NCBI GenBank assembly: GCA_030770545.1
Contig: JAUCMP010000029.1
Coordinates: 1,116,001 to 1,180,000, forward strand
Reading direction: 5' to 3'
DNA from: Macropodus opercularis
Lineage: Eukaryota; Chordata; Actinopteri; Anabantiformes; Osphronemidae
DNA length: 64,000 nt
Shown: positions 11,783 through 25,860 of the stretch, one piece after another
How positions within the stretch are numbered: the stretch's first letter is position 1
Layout: every line of letters begins with the position of its first letter
Notes under the pieces: model-generated
What the model saw: the letters and a program-made list of their open reading frames with translations, nothing else
Told to the model about the DNA's origin: nothing
Database searches by the model: none
Position numbers and translations under genes: made by a program

Positions 11783-14455
11783 GCTTACAGCACCTGGTAT
11801 TTCCAGGCGGTCTCCCGTCCAAGTACTAGCCAGGCCCTACCTTGCTTGGCTTCCGAGGTCGAATGAGATCGGGCACGTTGAAGGTGGTATGGCCGTAAGC
11901 GAGAAATTGTTACCTCATTACGTCATTTGAAGGTGACAACACGTCAGAATGTCATGACAGTCACGACTGTTACCTCATCAAGGTCTTCTGTGTAACCAAT
12001 ATGGAGAATCACCAAATGTTGCGTTGAAAAATAACAGAAAAGGCTTACAGCACCTGGTATTCCCAGGCGGTCTCCCGTCCAAGTACTAGCCAGGCCCTAC
12101 TTTGCTTGGCTTCCGAGTTCAAATGAGATCGGGCACGTTGAAGGTGGTATGGCCATAAGCGACAAACCTGTACCACATTATATCTTTTGAAGGTGACTAT
12201 ATGTCAGACTGTCACAACTATCTGCTCATCAAGGAAATATGTGTAACCAAGATGGAGAATCACCCAATGTTGTGTTGAAAGAGAAAAGAAAAGGCTTACA
12301 GCACCTGGTATTCCCAGGCGGTCTCCCGTCCAAGTACTAGCCAGGCCCTACCTTGCTTGGCTTCCTAGGTCGAATGAGATCGGGCACGTTGAAGGTGGTA
12401 TGGCCGTAAGCAACAAATTGTTACCTCAATATGTCTTTTGAAGGCGACAACACGTCAGAATGTCATGACAGTCACGACTGTTACCTCATCAATGTCATCT
12501 GTGTAACCAAGATGGAGAATCACCCAATGTTGCGTTGAAAGAGAAAAGAAAAGGCTTACAGCACCTAGTATTCCCAGGCGGTCTCCCGTCCAAGTACTAG
12601 TCAGGCCCTACCTTGTTTGGCTTCTGAGGTCGAATGAGATCGGGCACGTTGAAGGTGGTATGGCCGTAAGCAACAAATTGTTACCTCAATATGTCTTTTG
12701 AAGGCGACAACACGTCAGAATGTCATGACAGTCACGACTGTTACCTCATCAATGTCATCTGTGTAACCAAGATGGAGAATCACCCAATGTTGCGTTGAAA
12801 GAGAAAAGAAAAGGCTTACAGCACCTGGTATTCCCAGGCGGTCTAACGTCCAAGTACTAGCCAGGCCCTACCTTGCTTGGCTTCCGAGTTCGAATGAGAT
12901 CGGGCACGTTGAAGGTGGTATGGCCGTAAGCGACAAAACTGTACCACATTATATCTTTTGAAGGCGACTATATGTCAGACTGTCACAACTATCTGCTCAT
13001 CAAGGACATATGTGTAACCAAGATGGAGAATCACCCAATGTTGCATTTAAAGAGAAAAGAAAAGGCTTACAGCACCTGGTAATCCCAGGCGGTCTCCCGT
13101 CCAAGTACTAGCCAGGCCCTACCTTGCTTGGCTTCCGAGTTCGAATGAGATCGGGCACGTTGAAGGTGGTATGGCCGTAAGCGACAAAACTGTACCACAT
13201 TATATCTTTTGAAGGCGACTATATGTCAGACTGTCACTACTATCTGCTCATCAAGGACATATGTGTAACCAAGATGGAGAATCACCCAATGTTGCGTTGA
13301 AAGAGAAAAGAAAAGGCTTACAGCACCTGGTATTCCCAGGCAGTCTCCCGTCCAAGTACTAGCCAGGCCCTACCTTGATTGGCTTCCGAGGTCGAATGAG
13401 ATCGGGCACGTTGAAGGTGGTATGGCCGTAAGCGAGAAATTGTTACCTCATTACGTCATTTGAAGGCGACAACACGTCAGAATGTCATGACAGTCACGAC
13501 TGTTACCTCATCAATGTCATCTGTGTAACCAAGATGGAGAATCACCCAATGTTGCGTTGAAAGAGAAAAGAAAAGGCTTACAGCACCTGGTATTCCCAGG
13601 CGGTCTCCCGTCCAAGTACTAAGCAGGCCCTACCTTGCTTGGCTTCCGAGTTCGAATGAGATCGGGCACGTTGAAGGTGGTATGGCCATAAGCGACAAAC
13701 CTGTACCACATTATATCTTTTGAAGGTGACTATATGTCAGACTGTCACAACTATCTGCTCATCAATGACATATGTGTAACCAAGATGGAGAATCACCCAA
13801 TGTTGCGTTGAAAGAGAAAAGAAAAGGCTTACAGCACCTGGTATTCCCAGGCGGTCTCCCGTCCAAGTACTAGCCAGGCCCTACCTTGCTTGGCTTCCGA
13901 GTTCGAATGAGATTGGGCACGTTGAAGGTGGTATGGCCGTAAGCAAGTAATTGTTACCTCATTACGTCATTTGAAGGCGAAAACACGTCAGAATGTCATG
14001 ACAGTCACAACTGTTACCTCATCAAGGTCATCTGCGTTACTAAAAAGGAGAATCATCTAATGTTGCGTTGAAAAATAACAGAAAAGGCTTACAGCACCTG
14101 GTATTCCCAGGCAGTCTCCCGACCAAGTACTAGCCAGGCCCTACCTTGCTTGGCTTCCGAGTTCGAATGAGATCGGGCACATTGAAGGTGGTATGGCCGT
14201 AAGCGAGAAATTGTTACCTTATTATGTCTTTTGAAGGCGACTATATGTCAGACTGTCACAACTATCTGCTCATCAAGGACATATGTGTAACCAAGATGGA
14301 GAATCACCCAATGTTGCATTTAAAGAGAAAAGAAAAGGCTTACAGCACCTGGTAATCCCAGGCGGTCTCCCGTCCAAGTACTAGCCAGGCCCTACCTTGA
14401 TTGGCTTCCGAGGTCGAATGAGATCGGGCACGTTGAAGGTGGTATGGCCGTAAGC
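11783..14455 (-). rRNA. 5S rRNA array, block 4: internally deleted module (11 genes)
   Basis: Complete genes with lowest bases at 11783, 12043, 12294, 12554, 12814, 13065, 13316, 13576, 13827, 14087 and 14338. The first unit begins like 6923, but the next unit matches the one at 8968, so about seven units of the module are missing. The unit equivalent to 9739 is also missing, between 12554 and 12814. The rest follows the module order to its end. This is the pattern expected from unequal exchange. Confidence 0.96.
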
Positions 14456-14597
14456 GAGAAATTGTTACCTCATTACGTCATTTGAAGGCGACAACACGTC
14501 AGAATGTCATGACAGTCACGACTGTTACCTCATCAATGTCATCTGTGTAACCAAGATGGAGAATCACCCAATGTTGCGTTGAAAGAGAAAAGAAAAG

Positions 14598-17500
14598 GCT
14601 TACAGCACCTGGTATTTCCAGGCGGTCTCCCGTCCAAGTACTAGCCAGGCCCTACCTTGTTTGGCTTCTGAGTTCGAATGAGATCGGGCACGTTGAAGGT
14701 GGTATGGCCGTAAGCGAGAAATTGTTACCTCATTACGTCATTTGAAGGTGACAACACGTCAGAATGTCATGACAGTCACGACTGTTACTTCATTAAAGGT
14801 CATCTGTGTAACCAATATGGAGAATCACCAAATGTTGCATTGAAAAATAACAGAAAAGGCTTACAGCACCTGCTATTCCCAGTCGGTCTTCCGTCCAAGT
14901 ACTAGCCAGGCCCTACCTTGCTTGGCTTCCGAGTTCGAATGAGATCGGGCACATTGAAGGTGGTATGGCCGTAAGCGACAAACCTGTACCGCATTATATC
15001 TCTTGAAGGCGACTATATGTCAGACTGTCACAACTATCTGCTCATCAAGGACATCTGTGTAACCAAAATGGAGAATCACCCAATGTTGCGTTTAAAGAGA
15101 AAAGAAAAGGCTTACAGCACCTGGTATTCCCAGGCGGTCTCCCGTCCAAGTACTAGCCAGGCCCTACCTTGCTTGGGTTCCGAGGTCGAATGAGATCGGG
15201 CACGTTGAAGGTGGTATGGCCGTAAGCGAGAAATTGTTACCTCATTACGTCATTTGAAGGCGACAACACGTCAGAATGTCACAATTATCTGCTCATCAAG
15301 GACATATGTGTAACCAAGATGGAGAATCACCCAATGTTGCGTTGAAAGAGAAAAGAAAAGGCTTACAGCACCTGGAATTCCCAGGCGGTCTCCCGTCCAA
15401 GTACTAGTCAGGCCCTACCTTGTTTGGCTTCTGAGGTCGAATGAGATCGGGCACGTTGAAGGTGGTATGGCCATAAGCGACAAACCTGTACCACATTATA
15501 TCTTTTGAAGGTGACTATATGTCAGACTGTCACAACTATCTGCTCATCAATGACATATGTGTAACCAAGATGGAGAATCACCCAATGTTGCATTGAAAGA
15601 GAAAAGAAAAGGCTTACAGCACCTGGTATTCCCAGGCGGTCTCCCGTCCAAGTACTAGTCAGGCCCTACCTTGTTTGGCTTCTGAGGTCGAATGAGATCG
15701 GGCACGTTGAAGGTGGTATGGCCGTAAGCGAGAAATTGTTACCTCATTACGTCATTTGAAGGCGACAACACGTCAGAATGTCATGACAGTCACGACTGTT
15801 ACCTCATCAATGTCATCTGTGTAACCAAGATGGAGAATCACCCAATAATGCGTTGAAAGAGAAAAGAAAAGGCTTACAGCACCTGGTATTCCCAGGCGGT
15901 CTCCCGTCCAAGTACTAGCCAGGCCCTACCTTGCTTGGCTTCCGAGGTCGAATGAGATCAGGCACGTTGAAGGTGGTATGGCCGTAAGCGAGAAATTGTT
16001 ACCTTATTATGTCTTTTGAAGGCGACTATATGTCAGACTGTCACAACTATCTGCTCATCAAGGACATATGTGTAACCAAGATGGAGAATCACCCAATGTT
16101 GCGTTGAAAGAGAAAAGAAAAGGCTTACAGCACCTGGAATTCCCAGGCGGTCTCCCGTCCAAGTACAAGCCAGGCCCTACCTTTCTTGGCATCCGAGTTC
16201 GAATGAGATCGGGCACGTTGAAGGTGGAATGGCCGTAAGCGAGAAATTGTTACCTCATTACGTCATTTGAAGGTGACAACACGTCAGAATGTCATGACAG
16301 TCACGACTGTTACTTCATCAAGGTCATCTGCGTTACCAAAAAAGAAAATCACCCAATGTTGCGTTGAAAAATAACAGAAAAGGCTTACAGCACCTGGTAT
16401 TCCCAGGCGGTCTCCCATCCAAGTACTAGCCAGGCCCTACCTTGCTTGGCTTCCGAGTTCGAATGAGATCGGGCACGTTGAAGGTGGTATGGCCGTAAGC
16501 GACAAGTTGTTACCTCAATATGTCTTTTGAAGGCGACAACACGTCAGAATGTCATCACAGTCACGACTGTTACCTCATCAAGGTCTTCTGTGTAACCAAT
16601 ATGGAGAATCACCAAATGTTGCGTTGAAAAATAACAGAAAAGGCTTACAGCACCTGGTATTCCCAGGCGGTCTCCCGTCCAAGTACTAGCCAGGCCCTAC
16701 TTTGCTTGGCTTCCGAGTTCAAATGAGATCGGGCACGTTGAAGGTGGTATGGCCATAAGCGACAAACCTGTACCACATTATATCTTTTGAAGGTGACTAT
16801 ATGTCAGACTGTCACAACTATCTGCTCATCAAGGAAATATGTGTAACCAAGATGGAGAATCACCCAATGTTGTGTTGAAAGAGAAAAGAAAAGGCTTACA
16901 GCACCTGGTATTCCCAGGCGGTCTCCCGTCCAAGTACTAGCCAGGCCCTACCTTGCTTGGCTTCCTAGGTCGAATGAGATCGGGCACGTTGAAGGTGGTA
17001 TGGCCGTAAGCAACAAATTGTTACCTCAATATGTCTTTTGAAGGCGACAACACGTCAGAATGTCATGACAGTCACGACTGTTACCTCATCAATGTCATCT
17101 GTGTAACCAAGATGGAGAATCACCCAATGTTGCGTTGAAAGAGAAAAGAAAAGGCTTACAGCACCTAGTATTCCCAGGCGGTCTCCCGTCCAAGTACTAG
17201 TCAGGCCCTACCTTGTTTGGCTTCTGAGGTCGAATGAGATCGGGCACGTTGAAGGTGGTATGGCCGTAAGCAACAAATTGTTACCTCAATATGTCTTTTG
17301 AAGGCGACAACACGTCAGAATGTCATGACAGTCACGACTGTTACCTCATCAATGTCATCTGTGTAACCAAGATGGAGAATCACCCAATGTTGCGTTGAAA
17401 GAGAAAAGAAAAGGCTTACAGCACCTGGTATTCCCAGGCGGTCTCCCGTCCAAGTACTAGCCAGGCCCTACCTTGCTTGGCTTCTGAGGTCGAATGAGAT

Positions 17501-18804
17501 CGGGCACGTTGAAGGTGGTATGGCCGTAAGCGAGAAATTGTTACCTCATTACGTCATTTGAAGGCGACAACACGTCAGAATGTCATGACAGTCACGACTG
17601 TTACCTCATCAATGTCATCTGTGTAACCAAGATGGAGAATCACCCAATGTTGCGTTGAAAGAGAAAAGAAAAGGCTTACAGCACCTGGTATTCCCAGGCG
17701 GTCTAACGTCCAAGTACTAGCCAGGCCCTACCTTGCTTGGCTTCCGAGTTCGAATGAGATCGGGCACGTTGAAGGTGGTATGGCCATAAGCGACAAACCT
17801 GTACCACATTATATCTTTTGAAGGTGACTATATGTCAGACTGTCACAACTATCTGCTCATCAAGGACATATGTGTAACCAAGATGGAGAATCACCCAATG
17901 TTGCATTTAAAGAGAAAAGAAAAGGCTTACAGCACCTGGTAATCCCAGGCGGTCTCCCGTCCAAGTACTAGCCAGGCCCTACCTTGCTTGGCTTCCGAGT
18001 TCGAATGAGATCGGGCACGTTGAAGGTGGTATGGCCGTAAGCGACAAAACTGTACCACATTATATCTTTTGAAGGCGACTATATGTCAGACTGTCACTAC
18101 TATCTGCTCATCAAGGACATATGTGTAACCAAGATGGAGAATCACCCAATGTTGCGTTGAAAGAGAAAAGAAAAGGCTTACAGCACCTGGTATTCCCAGG
18201 CAGTCTCCCGTCCAAGTACTAGCCAGGCCCTACCTTGCTTGGCTTCCGAGTTCGAATGAGATCGGGCACGTTGAAGGTGGTATGGCCGTAAGCAAGTAAT
18301 TGTTACCTCATTACGTCATTTGAAGGCGAAAACACGTCAGAATGTCATGACAGTCACAACTGTTACCTCATCAAGGTCATCTGCGTTACTAAAAAGGAGA
18401 ATCACCTAATGTTGCGTTGAAAAATAACAGAAAAGGCTTACAGCACCTGGTATTCCCAGGCAGTCTCCCGACCAAGTACTAGCCAGGCCCTACCTTGCTT
18501 GGCTTCCGAGTTCGAATGAGATCGGGCACATTGAAGGTGGTATGGCCGTAAGCGAGAAATTGTTACCTTATTATGTCTTTTGAAGGCGACTATATGTCAG
18601 ACTGTCACAACTATCTGCTCATCAAGGACATATGTGTAACCAAGATGGAGAATCACCCAATGTTGCATTTAAAGAGAAAAGAAAAGGCTTACAGCACCTG
18701 GTAATCCCAGGCGGTCTCCCGTCCAAGTACTAGCCAGGCCCTACCTTGATTGGCTTCCGAGGTCGAATGAGATCGGGCACGTTGAAGGTGGTATGGCCGT
18801 AAGC
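14598..18804 (-). rRNA. 5S rRNA array, block 5: 17-gene module
   Basis: Complete genes with lowest bases at 14598, 14859, 15110, 15361, 15612, 15872, 16123, 16383, 16643, 16894, 17154, 17414, 17674, 17925, 18176, 18436 and 18687. The order matches the 19-unit module at 6923 except that two units near the end (equivalents of 10761 and 11012) are merged out. The gene at 18176 joins the gene of one unit to the upstream spacer of another. Module length is 4,349 bp. Confidence 0.96.
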
Positions 18805-18946
18805 GAGAAATTGTTACCTCATTACGTCATTTGAAGGCGACAACACGTCAGAATGTCATGACAGTCACGACTGTTACCTCATCAATGTCATCTGTGTAAC
18901 CAAGATGGAGAATCACCCAATGTTGCGTTGAAAGAGAAAAGAAAAG

Positions 18947-21369
18947 GCTTACAGCACCTGGTATTTCCAGGCGGTCTCCCGTCCAAGTACTAGCCAGGCC
19001 CTACCTTGTTTGGCTTCTGAGTTCGAATGAGATCGGGCACGTTGAAGGTGGTATGGCCGTAAGCGAGAAATTGTTACCTCATTACGTCATTTGAAGGTGA
19101 CAACACGTCAGAATGTCATGACAGTCACGACTGTTACTTCATTAAAGGTCATCTGTGTAACCAATATGGAGAATCACCAAATGTTGCATTGAAAAATAAC
19201 AGAAAAGGCTTACAGCACCTGCTATTCCCAGTCGGTCTTCCGTCCAAGTACTAGCCAGGCCCTACCTTGCTTGGCTTCCGAGTTCGAATGAGATCGGGCA
19301 CATTGAAGGTGGTATGGCCGTAAGCGACAAACCTGTACCGCATTATATCTCTTGAAGGCGACTATATGTCAGACTGTCACAACTATCTGCTCATCAAGGA
19401 CATCTGTGTAACCAAAATGGAGAATCACCCAATGTTGCGTTTAAAGAGAAAAGAAAAGGCTTACAGCACCTGGTATTCCCAGGCGGTCTCCCGTCCAAGT
19501 ACTAGCCAGGCCCTACCTTGCTTGGGTTCCGAGGTCGAATGAGATCGGGCACGTTGAAGGTGGTATGGCCGTAAGCGAGAAATTGTTACCTCATTACGTC
19601 ATTTGAAGGCGACAACACGTCAGAATGTCATGACAGTCACGACTGTTACCTCATCAATGTCATCTGTGTAACCAAGATGGAGAATCACCCAATGTTGCGT
19701 TGAAAGAGAAAAGAAAAGGCTTACAGCACCTAGTATTCCCAGGCGGTCTCCCGTCCAAGTACTAGTCAGGCCCTACCTTGTTTGGCTTCTGAGGTCGAAT
19801 GAGATCGGGCACGTTGAAGGTGGTATGGCCGTAAGCAACAAATTGTTACCTCAATATGTCTTTTGAAGGCGACAACACGTCAGAATGTCATGACAGTCAC
19901 GACTGTTACCTCATCAATGTCATCTGTGTAACCAAGATGGAGAATCACCCAATGTTGCGTTGAAAGAGAAAAGAAAAGGCTTACAGCACCTGGTATTCCC
20001 AGGCGGTCTCCCGTCCAAGTACTAGCCAGGCCCTACCTTGCTTGGCTTCTGAGGTCGAATGAGATCGGGCACGTTGAAGGTGGTATGGCCGTAAGCGAGA
20101 AATTGTTACCTCATTACGTCATTTGAAGGCGACAACACGTCAGAATGTCATGACAGTCACGACTGTTACCTCATCAATGTCATCTGTGTAACCAAGATGG
20201 AGAATCACCCAATGTTGCGTTGAAAGAGAAAAGAAAAGGCTTACAGCACCTGGTATTCCCAGGCGGTCTAACGTCCAAGTACTAGCCAGGCCCTACCTTG
20301 CTTGGCTTCCGAGTTCGAATGAGATCGGGCACGTTGAAGGTGGTATGGCCATAAGCGACAAACCTGTACCACATTATATCTTTTGAAGGTGACTATATGT
20401 CAGACTGTCACAACTATCTGCTCATCAAGGACATATGTGTAACCAAGATGGAGAATCACCCAATGTTGCATTTAAAGAGAAAAGAAAAGGCTTACAGCAC
20501 CTGGTAATCCCAGGCGGTCTCCCGTCCAAGTACTAGCCAGGCCCTACCTTGCTTGGCTTCCGAGTTCGAATGAGATCGGGCACGTTGAAGGTGGTATGGC
20601 CGTAAGCGACAAAACTGTACCACATTATATCTTTTGAAGGCGACTATATGTCAGACTGTCACTACTATCTGCTCATCAAGGACATATGTGTAACCAAGAT
20701 GGAGAATCACCCAATGTTGCGTTGAAAGAGAAAAGAAAAGGCTTACAGCACCTGGTATTCCCAGGCAGTCTCCCGTCCAAGTACTAGCCAGGCCCTACCT
20801 TGCTTGGCTTCCGAGTTCGAATGAGATCGGGCACGTTGAAGGTGGTATGGCCGTAAGCAAGTAATTGTTACCTCATTACGTCATTTGAAGGCGAAAACAC
20901 GTCAGAATGTCATGACAGTCACAACTGTTACCTCATCAAGGTCATCTGCGTTACTAAAAAGGAGAATCACCTAATGTTGCGTTGAAAAATAACAGAAAAG
21001 GCTTACAGCACCTGGTATTCCCAGGCAGTCTCCCGACCAAGTACTAGCCAGGCCCTACCTTGCTTGGCTTCCGAGTTCGAATGAGATCGGGCACATTGAA
21101 GGTGGTATGGCCGTAAGCGAGAAATTGTTACCTTATTATGTCTTTTGAAGGCGACTATATGTCAGACTGTCACAACTATCTGCTCATCAAGGACATATGT
21201 GTAACCAAGATGGAGAATCACCCAATGTTGCATTTAAAGAGAAAAGAAAAGGCTTACAGCACCTGGTAATCCCAGGCGGTCTCCCGTCCAAGTACTAGCC
21301 AGGCCCTACCTTGATTGGCTTCCGAGGTCGAATGAGATCGGGCACGTTGAAGGTGGTATGGCCGTAAGC
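18947..21369 (-). rRNA. 5S rRNA array, block 6: 10-gene deleted module
   Basis: Complete genes with lowest bases at 18947, 19208, 19459, 19719, 19979, 20239, 20490, 20741, 21001 and 21252. After the third unit (equivalent of 7435) the order jumps to the unit equivalent to 9479, removing seven units. Module length is 2,565 bp. The junction falls within a spacer or gene of high local identity, so its exact base cannot be fixed by eye. Confidence 0.96.
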
Positions 21370-21511
21370 GAGAAATTGTTACCTCATTACGTCATTTGAA
21401 GGCGACAACACGTCAGAATGTCATGACAGTCACGACTGTTACCTCATCAATGTCATCTGTGTAACCAAGATGGAGAATCACCCAATGTTGCGTTGAAAGA
21501 GAAAAGAAAAG

Positions 21512-24500
21512 GCTTACAGCACCTGGTATTTCCAGGCGGTCTCCCGTCCAAGTACTAGCCAGGCCCTACCTTGTTTGGCTTCTGAGTTCGAATGAGATCG
21601 GGCACGTTGAAGGTGGTATGGCCGTAAGCGAGAAATTGTTACCTCATTACGTCATTTGAAGGTGACAACACGTCAGAATGTCATGACAGTCACGACTGTT
21701 ACTTCATTAAAGGTCATCTGTGTAACCAATATGGAGAATCACCAAATGTTGCATTGAAAAATAACAGAAAAGGCTTACAGCACCTGCTATTCCCAGTCGG
21801 TCTTCCGTCCAAGTACTAGCCAGGCCCTACCTTGCTTGGCTTCCGAGTTCGAATGAGATCGGGCACATTGAAGGTGGTATGGCCGTAAGCGACAAACCTG
21901 TACCGCATTATATCTCTTGAAGGCGACTATATGTCAGACTGTCACAACTATCTGCTCATCAAGGACATCTGTGTAACCAAAATGGAGAATCACCCAATGT
22001 TGCGTTTAAAGAGAAAAGAAAAGGCTTACAGCACCTGGTATTCCCAGGCGGTCTCCCGTCCAAGTACTAGCCAGGCCCTACCTTGCTTGGGTTCCGAGGT
22101 CGAATGAGATCGGGCACGTTGAAGGTGGTATGGCCGTAAGCGAGAAATTGTTACCTCATTACGTCATTTGAAGGCGACAACACGTCAGAATGTCACAATT
22201 ATCTGCTCATCAAGGACATATGTGTAACCAAGATGGAGAATCACCCAATGTTGCGTTGAAAGAGAAAAGAAAAGGCTTACAGCACCTGGAATTCCCAGGC
22301 GGTCTCCCGTCCAAGTACTAGTCAGGCCCTACCTTGTTTGGCTTCTGAGGTCGAATGAGATCGGGCACGTTGAAGGTGGTATGGCCATAAGCGACAAACC
22401 TGTACCACATTATATCTTTTGAAGGTGACTATATGTCAGACTGTCACAACTATCTGCTCATCAATGACATATGTGTAACCAAGATGGAGAATCACCCAAT
22501 GTTGCATTGAAAGAGAAAAGAAAAGGCTTACAGCACCTGGTATTCCCAGGCGGTCTCCCGTCCAAGTACTAGTCAGGCCCTACCTTGTTTGGCTTCTGAG
22601 GTCGAATGAGATCGGGCACGTTGAAGGTGGTATGGCCGTAAGCGAGAAATTGTTACCTCATTACGTCATTTGAAGGCGACAACACGTCAGAATGTCATGA
22701 CAGTCACGACTGTTACCTCATCAATGTCATCTGTGTAACCAAGATGGAGAATCACCCAATAATGCGTTGAAAGAGAAAAGAAAAGGCTTACAGCACCTGG
22801 TATTCCCAGGCGGTCTCCCGTCCAAGTACTAGCCAGGCCCTACCTTGCTTGGCTTCCGAGGTCGAATGAGATCAGGCACGTTGAAGGTGGTATGGCCGTA
22901 AGCGAGAAATTGTTACCTTATTATGTCTTTTGAAGGCGACTATATGTCAGACTGTCACAACTATCTGCTCATCAAGGACATATGTGTAACCAAGATGGAG
23001 AATCACCCAATGTTGCGTTGAAAGAGAAAAGAAAAGGCTTACAGCACCTGGAATTCCCAGGCGGTCTCCCGTCCAAGTACAAGCCAGGCCCTACCTTTCT
23101 TGGCATCCGAGTTCGAATGAGATCGGGCACGTTGAAGGTGGAATGGCCGTAAGCGAGAAATTGTTACCTCATTACGTCATTTGAAGGTGACAACACGTCA
23201 GAATGTCATGACAGTCACGACTGTTACTTCATCAAGGTCATCTGCGTTACCAAAAAAGAAAATCACCCAATGTTGCGTTGAAAAATAACAGAAAAGGCTT
23301 ACAGCACCTGGTATTCCCAGGCGGTCTCCCGTCCAAGTACTAGCCAGGCCCTACCTTGCTTGGCTTCCGAGTTCGAATGAGATCGGGCACGTTGAAGGTG
23401 GTATGGCCGTAAGCGACAAGTTGTTACCTCAATATGTCTTTTGAAGGCGACAACACGTCAGAATGTCATCACAGTCACGACTGTTACCTCATCAAGGTCT
23501 TCTGTGTAACCAATATGGAGAATCACCAAATGTTGCGTTGAAAAATAACAGAAAAGGCTTACAGCACCTGGTATTCCCAGGCGGTCTCCCGTCCAAGTAC
23601 TAGCCAGGCCCTACTTTGCTTGGCTTCCGAGTTCAAATGAGATCGGGCACGTTGAAGGTGGTATGGCCATAAGCGACAAACCTGTACCACATTATATCTT
23701 TTGAAGGTGACTATATGTCAGACTGTCACAACTATCTGCTCATCAAGGAAATATGTGTAACCAAGATGGAGAATCACCCAATGTTGTGTTGAAAGAGAAA
23801 AGAAAAGGCTTACAGCACCTGGTATTCCCAGGCGGTCTCCCGTCCAAGTACTAGCCAGGCCCTACCTTGCTTGGCTTCCTAGGTCGAATGAGATCGGGCA
23901 CGTTGAAGGTGGTATGGCCGTAAGCAACAAATTGTTACCTCAATATGTCTTTTGAAGGCGACAACACGTCAGAATGTCATGACAGTCACGACTGTTACCT
24001 CATCAATGTCATCTGTGTAACCAAGATGGAGAATCACCCAATGTTGCGTTGAAAGAGAAAAGAAAAGGCTTACAGCACCTAGTATTCCCAGGCGGTCTCC
24101 CGTCCAAGTACTAGTCAGGCCCTACCTTGTTTGGCTTCTGAGGTCGAATGAGATCGGGCACGTTGAAGGTGGTATGGCCGTAAGCAACAAATTGTTACCT
24201 CAATATGTCTTTTGAAGGCGACAACACGTCAGAATGTCATGACAGTCACGACTGTTACCTCATCAATGTCATCTGTGTAACCAAGATGGAGAATCACCCA
24301 ATGTTGCGTTGAAAGAGAAAAGAAAAGGCTTACAGCACCTGGTATTCCCAGGCGGTCTCCCGTCCAAGTACTAGCCAGGCCCTACCTTGCTTGGCTTCTG
24401 AGGTCGAATGAGATCGGGCACGTTGAAGGTGGTATGGCCGTAAGCGAGAAATTGTTACCTCATTACGTCATTTGAAGGCGACAACACGTCAGAATGTCAT

Positions 24501-25718
24501 GACAGTCACGACTGTTACCTCATCAATGTCATCTGTGTAACCAAGATGGAGAATCACCCAATGTTGCGTTGAAAGAGAAAAGAAAAGGCTTACAGCACCT
24601 GGTATTCCCAGGCGGTCTAACGTCCAAGTACTAGCCAGGCCCTACCTTGCTTGGCTTCCGAGTTCGAATGAGATCGGGCACGTTGAAGGTGGTATGGCCA
24701 TAAGCGACAAACCTGTACCACATTATATCTTTTGAAGGTGACTATATGTCAGACTGTCACAACTATCTGCTCATCAAGGACATATGTGTAACCAAGATGG
24801 AGAATCACCCAATGTTGCATTTAAAGAGAAAAGAAAAGGCTTACAGCACCTGGTAATCCCAGGCGGTCTCCCGTCCAAGTACTAGCCAGGCCCTACCTTG
24901 CTTGGCTTCCGAGTTCGAATGAGATCGGGCACGTTGAAGGTGGTATGGCCGTAAGCGACAAAACTGTACCACATTATATCTTTTGAAGGCGACTATATGT
25001 CAGACTGTCACTACTATCTGCTCATCAAGGACATATGTGTAACCAAGATGGAGAATCACCCAATGTTGCGTTGAAAGAGAAAAGAAAAGGCTTACAGCAC
25101 CTGGTATTCCCAGGCAGTCTCCCGTCCAAGTACTAGCCAGGCCCTACCTTGCTTGGCTTCCGAGTTCGAATGAGATCGGGCACGTTGAAGGTGGTATGGC
25201 CGTAAGCAAGTAATTGTTACCTCATTACGTCATTTGAAGGCGAAAACACGTCAGAATGTCATGACAGTCACAACTGTTACCTCATCAAGGTCATCTGCGT
25301 TACTAAAAAGGAGAATCACCTAATGTTGCGTTGAAAAATAACAGAAAAGGCTTACAGCACCTGGTATTCCCAGGCAGTCTCCCGACCAAGTACTAGCCAG
25401 GCCCTACCTTGCTTGGCTTCCGAGTTCGAATGAGATCGGGCACATTGAAGGTGGTATGGCCGTAAGCGAGAAATTGTTACCTTATTATGTCTTTTGAAGG
25501 CGACTATATGTCAGACTGTCACAACTATCTGCTCATCAAGGACATATGTGTAACCAAGATGGAGAATCACCCAATGTTGCATTTAAAGAGAAAAGAAAAG
25601 GCTTACAGCACCTGGTAATCCCAGGCGGTCTCCCGTCCAAGTACTAGCCAGGCCCTACCTTGATTGGCTTCCGAGGTCGAATGAGATCGGGCACGTTGAA
25701 GGTGGTATGGCCGTAAGC
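21512..25718 (-). rRNA. 5S rRNA array, block 7: 17-gene module
   Basis: Complete genes with lowest bases at 21512, 21773, 22024, 22275, 22526, 22786, 23037, 23297, 23557, 23808, 24068, 24328, 24588, 24839, 25090, 25350 and 25601. Same order and same 4,349-bp length as block 5, including the shared loss of two units before the unit at 25350. Blocks 5 and 7 therefore share a deletion and descend from one module. Confidence 0.96.
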
Positions 25719-25860
25719 GAGAAATTGTTACCTCATTACGTCATTTGATAGCGACAACACGTCAGAATGTCATGACAGTCACGACTGTTACCTCATCAAT
25801 GTCATCTGTGTAACCAAGATGGAGAATCACCCAATGTTGCGTTGAAAGAGAAAAGAAAAG

